From JAGHKQ01 sp041920565 (GTDB taxonomy: Bacteria; Bacillota; Bacilli; Bacillales; Bacillaceae_G), in NCBI GenBank assembly GCA_041920565.1, contig JBHGXS010000047.1:87904-151903 (forward strand): DNA of 64,000 nt, in the 5' to 3' direction. Position 1 is the first letter of the stretch, and each line of letters begins with the position of its first letter. The position numbers were made by a program, and so were the translations under genes. Shown here one piece after another: positions 26,266 to 33,778 of the stretch. The notes under the pieces are model-generated. The model worked only from the letters and a program-made list of their open reading frames with translations, did not search any database and was not told where the DNA came from.

Positions 26266-26715
26266 ATGCAGAAGTATGTCTTAGCTGCTATGACGACATT
26301 GATTTTATTTAAAGCGTTGAGCTGTGATCCTGCAAAAGCGGAAACAGAGCCTGAACCGAAGCAACTGCAACTGCGGATTGAGCAGCATTATCGTCAAAAG
26401 GCGGATCAGCTTGGCATCCAAACGGAGGGCAAGGATTTAAAAGAGGTTTGCAAAGAGCTTCACATCGTAAAGGAACAGAAGCGTGAGGAACACATCATGC
26501 AAGAAGCGCAGAAATTCCACGTACAAACTGAGGGGAAATCGTTAAAAGCTGTGGCTGAAGAAGTGCGGGAATCTAAGGGAAAGCAGCAATATGTCAGTGA
26601 AACGGCACAGCGGTTAGGAATTCATGCGCGAGGAAAAACAACGAGACGGCTTTTAGAAGAAATTCAAGACTGGAAAAAGAAAGCCGGCAAAACTGAAAAA
26701 CGCGGCCGGAAATGA
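26266..26715 (+). CDS. Secreted three-repeat protein, paralogue of 16486-17001
   Basis: A 149-aa exported protein. The signal peptide spans about 1-26 (LAAMTTLILFKALSCDPAKA). Three degenerate units follow at about 40-70, 71-104 and 105-135, each around a core like LGIQTEGK, FHVQTEGKS or LGIHARGKT flanked by charged helices. The third unit has lost the Thr-Glu pair and the tail is very basic (KTEKRGRK). The same repeat occurs four times in the product of 16486-17001, so these are diverged paralogues. The start has CAGGAGGAAAGGG in front. The function is unknown; an envelope or spore role is only a guess. Confidence 0.75.
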   Translation: MQKYVLAAMTTLILFKALSCDPAKAETEPEPKQLQLRIEQHYRQKADQLGIQTEGKDLKEVCKELHIVKEQKREEHIMQEAQKFHVQTEGKSLKAVAEEVRESKGKQQYVSETAQRLGIHARGKTTRRLLEEIQDWKKKAGKTEKRGRK

Positions 26716-26725
26716 CCGCGTTTTA
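26696..26725 (+). terminator. Terminator overlapping repeat-protein stop
   Basis: AAAAACGCGG and CCGCGTTTTA around CCGGAAATGA; the stop codon is inside the hairpin. Confidence 0.75.
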
Positions 26726-26752
26726 TCATGAATTTGTAATGAAAGAAGATTC

Positions 26753-27214
26753 TTATTGAAATTGGCGGTTTAAGTTTGCCATTTCAATTGCGGCTGTTGC
26801 TGCTTCCCAGCCTTTGTTTCCGGCTTTTGTCCCCGCGCGTTCGATAGCTTGTTCAATCGTTTCTGTCGTTAATACGCCGAAAATAACCGGAACTTCCGTT
26901 GTTAATGAGATGGAAGCCACTCCTTTTGCCACTTCATTGCACACGTAATCGTAGTGGGTAGTTGCTCCGCGAATAACGGTTCCCAAGGTAATTACAGCAT
27001 CGTATTTTCCGCTTGCAGCCATTTTCTTTGCCACAAGAGGAATTTCAAATGCGCCCGGCACCCATGCTGTATCAATATCTTCTTCTGCTACACCGTGACG
27101 CTTCAGTCCGTCTAAAGCTCCGTCTAACAATTTGCTTGTGATAAATTCGTTAAAACGACCTACTACAATCCCTATTTTTAATCCTGTACCAACTAAATGT
27201 CCCTCAAATATCAT
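26753..27214 (-). CDS. ribH: 6,7-dimethyl-8-ribityllumazine synthase
   Basis: Joins 5-amino-6-ribitylamino-uracil with dihydroxybutanone phosphate to form lumazine, the penultimate riboflavin step. It is 153 aa. AWVPGAFEIPLVAKK (about 52) and TVIRGATTHYDYVCNEVAKG-type residues (about 80-99), including the catalytic His, are present. It typically forms a 60-mer shell. ATG 27214 follows AAAGGAGAG. It is the last gene of the FMN-riboswitch-controlled operon, 15 bases behind ribBA. Confidence 0.95.
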   Translation of the reverse strand: MIFEGHLVGTGLKIGIVVGRFNEFITSKLLDGALDGLKRHGVAEEDIDTAWVPGAFEIPLVAKKMAASGKYDAVITLGTVIRGATTHYDYVCNEVAKGVASISLTTEVPVIFGVLTTETIEQAIERAGTKAGNKGWEAATAAIEMANLNRQFQ

Positions 27215-27229
27215 ATCATTTCTCTCCTT

Positions 27230-28423
27230 TTATAAATGTAATAAATGACCTAATTTTTCATATTTCGTTTGTAAATATTGAGCATTTTCCTTATGTGCGG
27301 GCATTTGCAGCGGAACCCGGTCCACTACTTCCAAATCATAGCCCTGTAATCCGGCAATTTTACGCGGATTGTTCGTAAGCAATCGCAGCTTGCGAATCCC
27401 TAAATTCCGTAAAATTTGAGCACCGATGCCGTAGTCGCGCAGGTCGGCTGCAAAACCGAGCTTATGATTTGCTTCTACCGTATCGTATCCTTCTTCCTGC
27501 AGTTTATAGGCCTTCAATTTGTTTAAGAGTCCGATGCCCCGGCCTTCTTGGCGCATATAGAGGAGAACGCCGCTTCCCGCTTCTTCGATTTGTGCCAACG
27601 CAGCATGAAGCTGCGGTCCGCAATCGCAGCGGAAGGAGCCAAATACATCGCCTGTCAAGCATTCCGAATGAACGCGTACGAGAGTCGGCTCATCGGGATT
27701 GATTTTTCCTTTTATGAGGGCAATATGTTCTTTCCCGTCAAGAGAGTTGGAATAACCAACGGTACGAAATGTGCCGAATTGGGTTGGCAATGTAATTTCC
27801 ACTTCGCGTTTTACTAATGTTTCATGCTGGCGGCGATAATGGATTAAGTCTTGAATCGTAATCATTTTTACGTCAAATTGATTTGCGATTTCTTGTAAGT
27901 CGGGCACACGAGCCATCGTGCCGTCTTCTTTAATGATCTCGCATATCACGCCTGCCGGTTTGGCGTTGCATAAACGCGCCAAGTCAACTGCGGCTTCCGT
28001 ATGTCCGGCACGGCGAAGAACACCGCCTTCTTTTGCAATCAGCGGGAAAATATGTCCCGGACGTTTGAAATCACTTGGTTTAGAAGCCGGATTTAACATT
28101 TCTAAAATAGTGGCTGCACGTTCAAAAGCACTGATTCCCGTTGTTGTAGAGACGTGGTCGATGCTTACGGTAAAAGCTGTGCCGTGTGTGTCCGTATTGT
28201 GTGCCACCATCGGCTCTAATTGCAGTTGTTTTGCATATTCTTCTGTAATAGGAACGCAAACGAGACCGCGGCCGTGCGTGATCATAAAGTTTATCGTTTC
28301 CGCCGTAATAGTTTCTGCGAGAGCAACGAAATCGCCTTCGTTTTCTCTGTCTTCATCGTCGCATACGATAACGACCTTTCCGTTTTTTAAATCTTCGAGA
28401 GCTTCTTCGATTGTGTGGAACAT
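27230..28423 (-). CDS. ribBA: Bifunctional DHBP synthase/GTP cyclohydrolase II
   Basis: Supplies both branches of riboflavin synthesis. It is 397 aa. The N-terminal RibB domain (1 to about 200) shows DDEDRENEGDFVALAE and HTEAAVDLARLC. The C-terminal RibA domain shows the zinc site CLTGDVFGSFRCDCGPQL near 250 and EGRGIGLLNKLKAY near 290. ATG 28423 has AAGGAGGAAATGC upstream. The domain order is that of Bacillus RibA. It sits between ribE and ribH with tight spacing. Confidence 0.96.
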   Translation of the reverse strand: MFHTIEEALEDLKNGKVVIVCDDEDRENEGDFVALAETITAETINFMITHGRGLVCVPITEEYAKQLQLEPMVAHNTDTHGTAFTVSIDHVSTTTGISAFERAATILEMLNPASKPSDFKRPGHIFPLIAKEGGVLRRAGHTEAAVDLARLCNAKPAGVICEIIKEDGTMARVPDLQEIANQFDVKMITIQDLIHYRRQHETLVKREVEITLPTQFGTFRTVGYSNSLDGKEHIALIKGKINPDEPTLVRVHSECLTGDVFGSFRCDCGPQLHAALAQIEEAGSGVLLYMRQEGRGIGLLNKLKAYKLQEEGYDTVEANHKLGFAADLRDYGIGAQILRNLGIRKLRLLTNNPRKIAGLQGYDLEVVDRVPLQMPAHKENAQYLQTKYEKLGHLLHL

Positions 28424-28435
28424 AGCATTTCCTCC

Positions 28436-29074
28436 TTACATGAATCCATGTTCTTTTAAAAATCCTTCTGTAATGTTAGATGAGCGTTGTTTTTTGACAA
28501 AGTGTTCAATGTATTTTCCGACCATGTCACATTCGATATTGACGAGATCACCTGGTTTTTTCTGCCCGATAACAGAGCCGTCCATTGTGTGCGGGATTAA
28601 GGAAATCGTAATGGACGTTTCGTCTACCCCGAATATCGTTAAACTCGTGCCATCAACTGCTATGGAGCCCTTATAAATGCAATAATGCAACAAGGATTTC
28701 GGAAGCTGGATTTTATAATAAACTGCGTTATGGCTTTGTTTTTTTTCAATAATTGTGCCAACGCCGTCTACATGCCCAGAGACGAAATGACCGCCGAATC
28801 TCCCGTTCGCGCTCATAGCACGTTCTAAATTGACGGATGAGCCTTGTTTTAATGATTGCAAAGAAGTTGCTTTTACTGTTTCCGGCATGACATCCACCGT
28901 AAAGGAGCTGTTTGTAAAAGAAGTTACTGTTAAACAAACTCCGTTTACAGCGATGCTGTCGCCAAGATGAACGTCAGTGAGGATCGTCTTGGCGGCGATT
29001 TGCAGTACAATGGCTTGCCCGGTTTGTCGGATGCGTTCAATTGTGCCGATTTCTTCAATAATTCCTGTAAACAC
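28436..29074 (-). CDS. ribE: Riboflavin synthase, alpha subunit
   Basis: Dismutates two lumazine molecules to riboflavin. It is 212 aa and built from two lumazine-binding repeats: MFTGIIEEIG with NGVCLTVTSF in the first (1-97), and the second from about 98 with RFGGHFVSGHVDGVG and VDGTSLTIFGV. The start is a GTG at 29074 with AAAGGAGTG in front; that site overlaps the end of the shortened ribD. Twelve bases separate its stop from ribBA. Confidence 0.95.
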   Translation of the reverse strand: MFTGIIEEIGTIERIRQTGQAIVLQIAAKTILTDVHLGDSIAVNGVCLTVTSFTNSSFTVDVMPETVKATSLQSLKQGSSVNLERAMSANGRFGGHFVSGHVDGVGTIIEKKQSHNAVYYKIQLPKSLLHYCIYKGSIAVDGTSLTIFGVDETSITISLIPHTMDGSVIGQKKPGDLVNIECDMVGKYIEHFVKKQRSSNITEGFLKEHGFM

Positions 29075-29077
29075 GAA

Positions 29078-29245
29078 TTACACTCCTTTCGGGACGGAGA
29101 CGATGGTTATATCATCGTCGATACACTCTATTTTTGGGATTTTAAGAACGGAACATTCCTGCAGGGAAGAAAAGCTGTTTCCTCTAAAACCTGTTGTTTT
29201 GCTTGTCAACTTAAGTGCGAGCTTCCTACACTCATTGTTTGTCAT
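29078..29245 (-). pseudogene. ribD: ribD remnant with large in-frame deletion
   Basis: A 55-codon frame sits exactly where ribD belongs, after the FMN riboswitch terminator and just before ribE, with its own GGAGAGGTG site and ATG. Residues 1-21 (CRKLALKLTSKTTG) fit the start of RibD (YMxLALxLAKxxxG). Residues from GNSFSSLQECSVLKI to DDDITIVSVPK align position by position with the last 34 residues of B. subtilis RibD (GEGFQSMKDVPLL to GRDIKLTAKP). About 300 residues between are missing, including the deaminase zinc site and the reductase core. The product cannot be active as a deaminase-reductase. Confidence 0.8.
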
Positions 29246-29267
29246 CTTTTCACCTCTCCAAATAAAC

Positions 29268-29601
29268 TAAAAACCCCAAGGAAATTCTTCCTTGGGGCTG
29301 GGAGATGTGTTTCAGCAGTAAATACATGGATACGCAGGCATAGTGAAATAACACTAATAAAAGTGAATTTTTTATTAGGGTATAACGAAATAAGCATACC
29401 GAAAATTAATTTTTTTGCGGTACACTATGGGCAGACGTATCCCGTATGCATTTAGTAGAAACCTCATCCTTCTCCCATCCAGACTATACTGTCGGTTCTA
29501 GATTCGCACTAGATCCACCGTTTGCATATGCAAACGGGTCACGGACTTAGAATTGCTTCATCACCGCCGGTTGGGACTTTCACCCGACCCCGAAGGATAT
29601 T
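29268..29601 (-). promoter_or_regulatory. FMN riboswitch with expression-platform terminator
   Basis: The aptamer spans 29465-29601 on the minus strand. It begins ATATCCTTCGGGGTCGGGTG, continues through CCAACCGGCGGTGAT and GTCCGTGACCCG, and ends in AGTCTGGATGGGAGAAGGAT; these are the conserved RFN-element segments. The terminator is at 29268-29298 (AGCCCCAAGGAA, loop, TTCCTTGGGG, T-run). FMN binding should favour termination and reduce ribD-remnant, ribE, ribBA and ribH expression. Confidence 0.95.
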
Positions 29602-29736
29602 GTTCTGTTTTTTAAGCAATACCGGTTAAATTGATTTTATTATAGCACAAAAAAGATAAAATGACAGAAAAATGTACTTAATTTTTTGCAGACAAAGCGT
29701 ATAATAGGATTTACGCGAAGGAAGGGAGAGGAAAAT

Positions 29737-29859
29737 ATGGGATTACAGTGGTATGAAACATTTGTGCAGAAAAAAGGCGACTATGTAAAAGATTGGAATT
29801 CTGTAATCGAGAGTGTTTCCGGAGAAGCAGGTACAATTGATAGAACAATATACGACTGA
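29737..29859 (+). CDS. Possible 40-aa small protein
   Basis: A short frame starting MGLQWYETFVQKKGDY and ending GTIDRTIYD, with an excellent AGGAAGGGAGAGG site and a TATAAT at 29700-29705 upstream. It is divergent from the FMN riboswitch leader. I do not recognise a family. It could be the intact N-terminal part of a decayed longer gene, since no terminator of its own follows. Confidence 0.45.
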   Translation: MGLQWYETFVQKKGDYVKDWNSVIESVSGEAGTIDRTIYD

Positions 29860-29896
29860 TAAGGGGCTGCATTACCCGCACCGCTATATCTAGAAA

Positions 29897-29927
29897 GCAA
29901 AAAAAGCATAGAAAGACTATGCTTTTA
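29897..29927 (-). terminator. Terminator after crcB pair
   Basis: AAAAGCATAG and CTATGCTTTT around AAAGA; read on the minus strand it is followed by a T-run, right at the end of the second crcB. Confidence 0.8.
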
Positions 29928-30275
29928 TACAAGCAACATACCCAAATAGGCAAACGGAATGCCCAAGACAACTGTAGAAATGACGTACCATGCTGCTTTT
30001 TTGTATTCTTTTTTCTCAAGCAATCCGATTGTTTCCAATCCAAACGTAGAAAACGTAGTGTAAGCTCCTAAAAAGCCGGCGGCAAACAATAAATAAAGGG
30101 TATTATTTAGCTGCCCGTTTGCATAAAGTTTGGCAACATACCCCAGTAAAAAGGCGCCTGTTATATTGATGAGTTCCGTTGCAAGCGGAAATGTCTTCAC
30201 TTTAGAGCCAATCCGTTTGCTAAGAAGAAACCTTGTGAGTGCCCCAAGCGCTCCGCCAATTCCTACAAAGATCAT
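29925..30275 (-). CDS. crcB2: Fluoride channel subunit CrcB (second copy)
   Basis: A 116-aa four-helix membrane protein of the CrcB/Fluc family that lets fluoride leave the cell. GGALGALTRFLLSKRIG near residue 7 and the pore-lining GAYTTFSTFGLE near 72 are diagnostic. It overlaps the preceding crcB by four bases (ATGA). The tandem arrangement suggests a heteromeric channel, as known for Bacillus pairs. No fluoride riboswitch is visible upstream. Confidence 0.92.
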   Translation of the reverse strand: MIFVGIGGALGALTRFLLSKRIGSKVKTFPLATELINITGAFLLGYVAKLYANGQLNNTLYLLFAAGFLGAYTTFSTFGLETIGLLEKKEYKKAAWYVISTVVLGIPFAYLGMLLV

Positions 30276-30658
30276 CTCATACCCTCCTTCACAGGAAAAG
30301 CGGCAAGGCGTGCTCCTGCAAGCGAAAGTCCGATCCCGAGAACTACGCTTAACAGGACATAAGTTGCGGCTATCATAATTTTACCTGCCTGCATTAACCG
30401 AACAGTTTCCACAGAAAAAGTGGAAAACGTCGTAAAAGCACCTGTAAAACCTGTTCCTATTCCTGTTCGAACGTAAGACGGTACATGCCATTTTGTATTG
30501 GTTTTTGTGAAAAACCATCCCAAAAATAAACAGCCAATCAAATTAATTAAGAACGTAGCCAATGGAAAGCTTCCTTCTTCTGCCGGAATCGCTTGTCCGA
30601 TACTGTAACGGGCAACAGCACCGAAAAAACCCCCTAAGGTTATTGCGATAAAATCCAT
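30272..30658 (-). CDS. crcB1: Fluoride channel subunit CrcB (first copy)
   Basis: A 128-aa CrcB/Fluc protein with four hydrophobic segments. GGFFGAVARYSIGQ near 8 and GFTGAFTTFSTFSVETV near 72 match the family. The start is ATG 30658, eight bases behind GGAGG; the longer frame would put that site inside the gene. Together with the overlapping second copy it forms a dual-topology pair for fluoride export. The upstream neighbour is a CDGSH protein only 44 bases away, so the three may share a transcript. Confidence 0.92.
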   Translation of the reverse strand: MDFIAITLGGFFGAVARYSIGQAIPAEEGSFPLATFLINLIGCLFLGWFFTKTNTKWHVPSYVRTGIGTGFTGAFTTFSTFSVETVRLMQAGKIMIAATYVLLSVVLGIGLSLAGARLAAFPVKEGMR

Positions 30659-30702
30659 AGTATATTCCTCCATGAGAAAAAAACAATTCAAAATGAATTG
30701 GT

Positions 30703-30918
30703 TTACTCTGCTTCTGCCGGCTTTGGCGCTCTTACAACAGACTCGAATTTGCCTTTATGAGCACCGCTGCAATACGGCATGTTTGTTGATAACCCGCAGC
30801 GGCAAAGGGAGAATGCCGGTTTTGCCGGAAATACATTACCCTCTGCATCGATCAATTCCACGTCCCCTGTTACGCGGAATGAACCGTTGTCGTTCACCTT
30901 GATTTGCACTTTTGACAT
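30703..30918 (-). CDS. CDGSH iron-sulfur domain protein
   Basis: A 71-aa single-domain protein with the zf-CDGSH cluster motif LCRCGLSTNMPYCSGAHKG (C-x-C, then C-x2-x-H) near residues 38-56, which binds a 2Fe-2S cluster through three Cys and one His. The N-terminal half forms the beta part with VTGDVELIDAEGN. ATG 30918 has AGGAGGGGTACAT in front; the frame could begin at 30987 but lacks a site. A redox or cluster-transfer role is inferred from the family. Confidence 0.85.
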   Translation of the reverse strand: MSKVQIKVNDNGSFRVTGDVELIDAEGNVFPAKPAFSLCRCGLSTNMPYCSGAHKGKFESVVRAPKPAEAE

Positions 30919-31075
30919 ATGTACCCCTCCTGTACCAGTCTCACGTTTAATAATATAGTTAATTGCAGCAGTTTTCAATGCTGCCATGTTGAGAAATGGT
31001 TGTATTTATGTAAAGCTAAAATGGTATAATGAAAAGACGACAAAGAATAGTACATAAAATTAGGTGAGAAGAAAC

Positions 31076-31318
31076 ATGAACAAAAAACTGAAATCATTAA
31101 AAAATATTGCACAGGACCGCACTTGGGTATCGTTTTTAAATAATAATCATCCGTACAGTCTTCTTCATTGGTCAATTGCAGGAACGAATCAAGAAGCAAA
31201 GGACGTATGGCTGCTTCAAGATGAAGTTACCTTTCAAACAATGGAGTTTCCTACAATTGATGCAGCTGTTCAATGGATTGATGAAAATATGAAGGATGTA
31301 ACTGATTTATTAGGGTAA
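31076..31318 (+). CDS. yqkC: YqkC-like small protein (DUF2552)
   Basis: An 80-aa soluble protein. The start NKKLKSLKNIAQDRTWVSFL, a central NNHPYSLLHWSIAG and DVWLLQDEVTFQTMEFPT with a late WIDENMKD fit the DUF2552 (YqkC) family from memory. yqkE and yqkF homologues further right support a yqk neighbourhood. ATG 31076 has TAGGTGAG upstream; an in-frame GTG at 31064 is less well placed. The function is unknown. Confidence 0.6.
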   Translation: MNKKLKSLKNIAQDRTWVSFLNNNHPYSLLHWSIAGTNQEAKDVWLLQDEVTFQTMEFPTIDAAVQWIDENMKDVTDLLG

Positions 31319-31319
31319 G

Positions 31320-31347
31320 AAAAGCTCGCACAATGATGCGAGCTTTT
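31320..31347. terminator. Bidirectional terminator
   Basis: AAAAGCTCGCA and TGCGAGCTTTT around CAATGA, between convergent small genes. Confidence 0.85.
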
Positions 31348-31576
31348 ACTTATCCATGACGGCGCCGGTTTGATCATGGATCACTAATTTTCCTTCGGTA
31401 TTATTATGTAAGTAATACACTTCGTATGTTCCGTTTCGATGCACCTGTTTTAAAATGACCGTTTGCTTTCCAACTTCTTGTCTTGTTATTTGTGCCGCTT
31501 TCATCGGGGGAATCTGCCTATTGTAATGAACTGTTACTACAAGCATGATGATTCCCAGAAGCAATGCTTGCCTCAT
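31346..31576 (-). CDS. Small exported or membrane-anchored protein
   Basis: A 76-aa protein with an N-terminal hydrophobic helix (QALLLGIIMLVVTVHY) and a soluble beta-rich remainder (VILKQVHRNGTYEVYYLHNN). ATG 31576 follows GAGGAGGCTATTAGT, which is better placed than the upstream ATG in the same frame. No known domain was recognised. It lies alone. Confidence 0.65.
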   Translation of the reverse strand: MRQALLLGIIMLVVTVHYNRQIPPMKAAQITRQEVGKQTVILKQVHRNGTYEVYYLHNNTEGKLVIHDQTGAVMDK

Positions 31577-31723
31577 ACTAATAGCCTCCTCACACATGAA
31601 CCATTGCTATTATACATCTCCTGGAAGAAAAAAGGGAGAGAAAATTATAGGAAAAAGCTGGTGCATAAAAAGAGAAGAGACGCAAACGCTACAAATACAA
31701 ACCGAGAAAGAAGGTGAGGGGAT

Positions 31724-32209
31724 TTGTACAAGCGTATTTTATATTTATTTTTGACTATAAGTTTGCTTGCAGGCTGCAGCAACGGAATAAAAAAGATTGG
31801 TCCAAAAACAAAAGAAACACAAAATGACCGCTATTATTTCAACGAGACGTTTGAAATAGAAGACGTAGAGATCAAGATAACAAAAAAGGAACCGTCACAA
31901 AAGTATCATACTTTGCATGCTAAGCAAGGAGATGAGTTTTTAATCTTCCATATTTTTGTGAAGAACAATCAAAAAGGGCGCATTTCTGTCTCGCCGTCTG
32001 AATTTAATGTGAGCAGTAAAACAAATAAAATTACGGGTGCGTTTAAGGCGGAGGAAAATGAAAAGTTGCTGCATTATACGGTGTTAAAAGCAGGTCAATC
32101 TTTAAAAGGAACTATTGTGTTTGAAGTTCCAAAAGAAGAGCCTTACAATGAATTGACATATGTTCCAAGCTTTGTAAAGAAAAGGAAGGCAACCATTCAA
32201 TTTGAATAA
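31724..32209 (+). CDS. Lipoprotein with DUF4352-like domain
   Basis: A 161-aa lipoprotein. The TTG start at 31724 follows AAGGTGAGGGGA. The signal peptide ends in the lipobox LLAGCSNG (Cys about residue 18), so it is anchored to the outer face of the membrane. Residues 45-160 look like a DUF4352 immunoglobulin-like sandwich: an EIEDVEIKIT opening, FLIFHIFVKNNQKG and KAGQSLKGTIVFEVP. Such domains mediate binding outside the cell; no partner is suggested by the neighbours. Confidence 0.75.
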   Translation: MYKRILYLFLTISLLAGCSNGIKKIGPKTKETQNDRYYFNETFEIEDVEIKITKKEPSQKYHTLHAKQGDEFLIFHIFVKNNQKGRISVSPSEFNVSSKTNKITGAFKAEENEKLLHYTVLKAGQSLKGTIVFEVPKEEPYNELTYVPSFVKKRKATIQFE

Positions 32210-32271
32210 GACGGTCTCCATCAAATTGTGCTTCCGTAGTATCATAAAAGAAAAGAGTGAAAGGAACATAG

Positions 32272-32748
32272 AAAGATAATCAAAATCAAACCGATCACAG
32301 AGGAGCTCAAGCCGGTTCTTCAACAATTTATGATTGCGAATTGGAGAAGCGCAAAAATGGTATCGCGCGGCGTCGTTCATCATCTCGATGAATTGCCGGG
32401 GTTTGCGGCAATAGAAGGAGAAAAAATTGTCGGCATTGTTACATATCATATCGAGCAAGGGCGATGTGAAATCGTTTCTCTTGATAGCTTTCAGGAAAAT
32501 AAGGGTGTCGGCAGTCAACTGATTGAACAAGTTGTGCAAGCTGCAGAAGAAAGTGGATGTCAAACCGTTTGGCTAATGATAATACGAGAGCGATGCGTTT
32601 TTATCAAAAGCGTGACTCTATAATGAAAGCGCTTCGCTATAATGCGGTAGAAGAATCACGAAAGATTAAGCCGGAAATCCCTCGATATGGATATGATGGT
32701 ATTCCGATTTTACATGAAATTGAATTTGAAAAAGACTGTAATTTGTAA
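32272..32748 (+). pseudogene. Frameshifted GNAT acetyltransferase
   Basis: The coding signal for an N-acetyltransferase is split over two frames. From 32272 the first frame reads IIKIKPITEELKPVLQQFM and on to VSLDSFQENKGVGSQLIEQV, the acetyl-CoA loop, ending in GCQTVWL. The second frame resumes with NDNTRAMRFYQKR and continues to EIPRYGYDGIPILHEIEFEK and a TAA at 32748. Roughly eight bases seem to be missing at the join near 32575. A normal start codon is also lacking before the first ATG at 32330. The gene is almost certainly inactive. Confidence 0.75.
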
Positions 32749-32792
32749 AAATGATGTCTTGACGCCTGTCTTTGTTTGCTTTACGGTAGAAC

Positions 32793-32808
32793 TGTAACCG
32801 ATTGCAAT
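32793..32808 (+). promoter_or_regulatory. LacI-type operator upstream of rbsR
   Basis: TGTAACCGATTGCA is an imperfect palindrome with a central CG, typical of LacI/GalR-family operators, located just before the rbsR ribosome site. A TTGACG at 32759 could be the -35 element. Autoregulation by RbsR is inferred. Confidence 0.5.
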
Positions 32809-32823
32809 AAAAGGGGTGAAAGG

Positions 32824-33768
32824 ATGGCAACCATTCGAGATGTGGCAAAATTGGCAGGGGTATCAGTCGCCACTGTGTCACGCGTGTTAAATCAAAAAGG
32901 ATATGTTCATGAAGATACGGTCAAGCAAGTGCAGAACGCCATCGAAGAGCTTCAGTATAAACCAAATGCGGTCGCAAAATCACTTTTCAAAAAATCTTCA
33001 ACTCTCCTAGGACTGCTTCTCCCGGACATTAAACATCCATTGTATTCCGAATTGGCCCACGCAATAGAACAAACAGCATTTCAAGCCGGTTATCAAGTCA
33101 TCGTTTGTCAAATTCAAGATCAACATCCAAGGCATTATGTCGATGTACTTATGCAAAACAACGTTGCAGGTCTTTTATTGACGGAAAGTATATATATAAC
33201 CATTCATGCTGAACTGAAAAATCTTCCATGTGTAGTGTTAGACGGCTCAACAAAGCGTGTCCCTTCCGTGTCCAGCAACAATTACGAAGGAGCGAAGGAA
33301 GCGGTTCGTTTCTTAATGAAAAAAGGATGCAACTTTCTTTCGCATATGAGAGGACCGGAAACTAACAGAGAAGCAAATGAACGATACGAAGGATTTTTAG
33401 ATGCTGTACTGGACGAAGGTATTCCATATCGTATAACAGAGAGCGGAGAACAGGCAGTTCATGACTTGTTGCGAAGATATCCGTATATTGACGGTATTTT
33501 TGCCTGGAATGATCAAGCGGCCATTGAAGCGGTACGAGCTGCCGGGAAGCAGGGGATTCGCATTCCGGATCATTTGCAAGTGGTCGGATTTGGCAGCATT
33601 GCACAAGGGGAATGGATGTATCCGTCTCTTACGACCGTTTCCCAGCAACTTTTTCAGAAAGGAAACATTGCGGCAACAATGCTCATTCGCCAAATAGAAG
33701 GAAAAGAGATTGGGAGTTTTTCCTGCGTTCTTACGACGCAAATAATAGAGCGAGAGTCAACAAAGTGA
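32824..33768 (+). CDS. rbsR: LacI-family repressor, probable RbsR
   Basis: A 314-aa repressor. The HTH occupies residues 1-22 (ATIRDVAKLAGVSVATVSRV), followed by the hinge helix PNAVAKSLFKK near 55. The effector domain is periplasmic-binding-protein-like (LGLLLPDIKHPLYSELAHAI). ATG 32824 has GGGGTGAAAGG in front; the in-frame ATG at 32776 has none. It is followed after 10 bases by ribokinase, which supports ribose as inducer. The rbsDACB transport genes that normally follow are absent. Confidence 0.87.
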   Translation: MATIRDVAKLAGVSVATVSRVLNQKGYVHEDTVKQVQNAIEELQYKPNAVAKSLFKKSSTLLGLLLPDIKHPLYSELAHAIEQTAFQAGYQVIVCQIQDQHPRHYVDVLMQNNVAGLLLTESIYITIHAELKNLPCVVLDGSTKRVPSVSSNNYEGAKEAVRFLMKKGCNFLSHMRGPETNREANERYEGFLDAVLDEGIPYRITESGEQAVHDLLRRYPYIDGIFAWNDQAAIEAVRAAGKQGIRIPDHLQVVGFGSIAQGEWMYPSLTTVSQQLFQKGNIAATMLIRQIEGKEIGSFSCVLTTQIIERESTK

Positions 33769-33778
33769 GGGAAAAGAA

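Noticed and set aside
27918..28676. Plus-strand open frame of 252 codons opposite ribBA and ribE
   Set aside because: Antisense shadow of two conserved genes; low-complexity Ser/Pro/Ile composition and no ribosome site.
28967..29455. Plus-strand frame of 162 codons across ribE start and the FMN riboswitch leader
   Set aside because: It crosses the riboswitch terminator and the ribD remnant, both read on the other strand; the peptide has no family resemblance.
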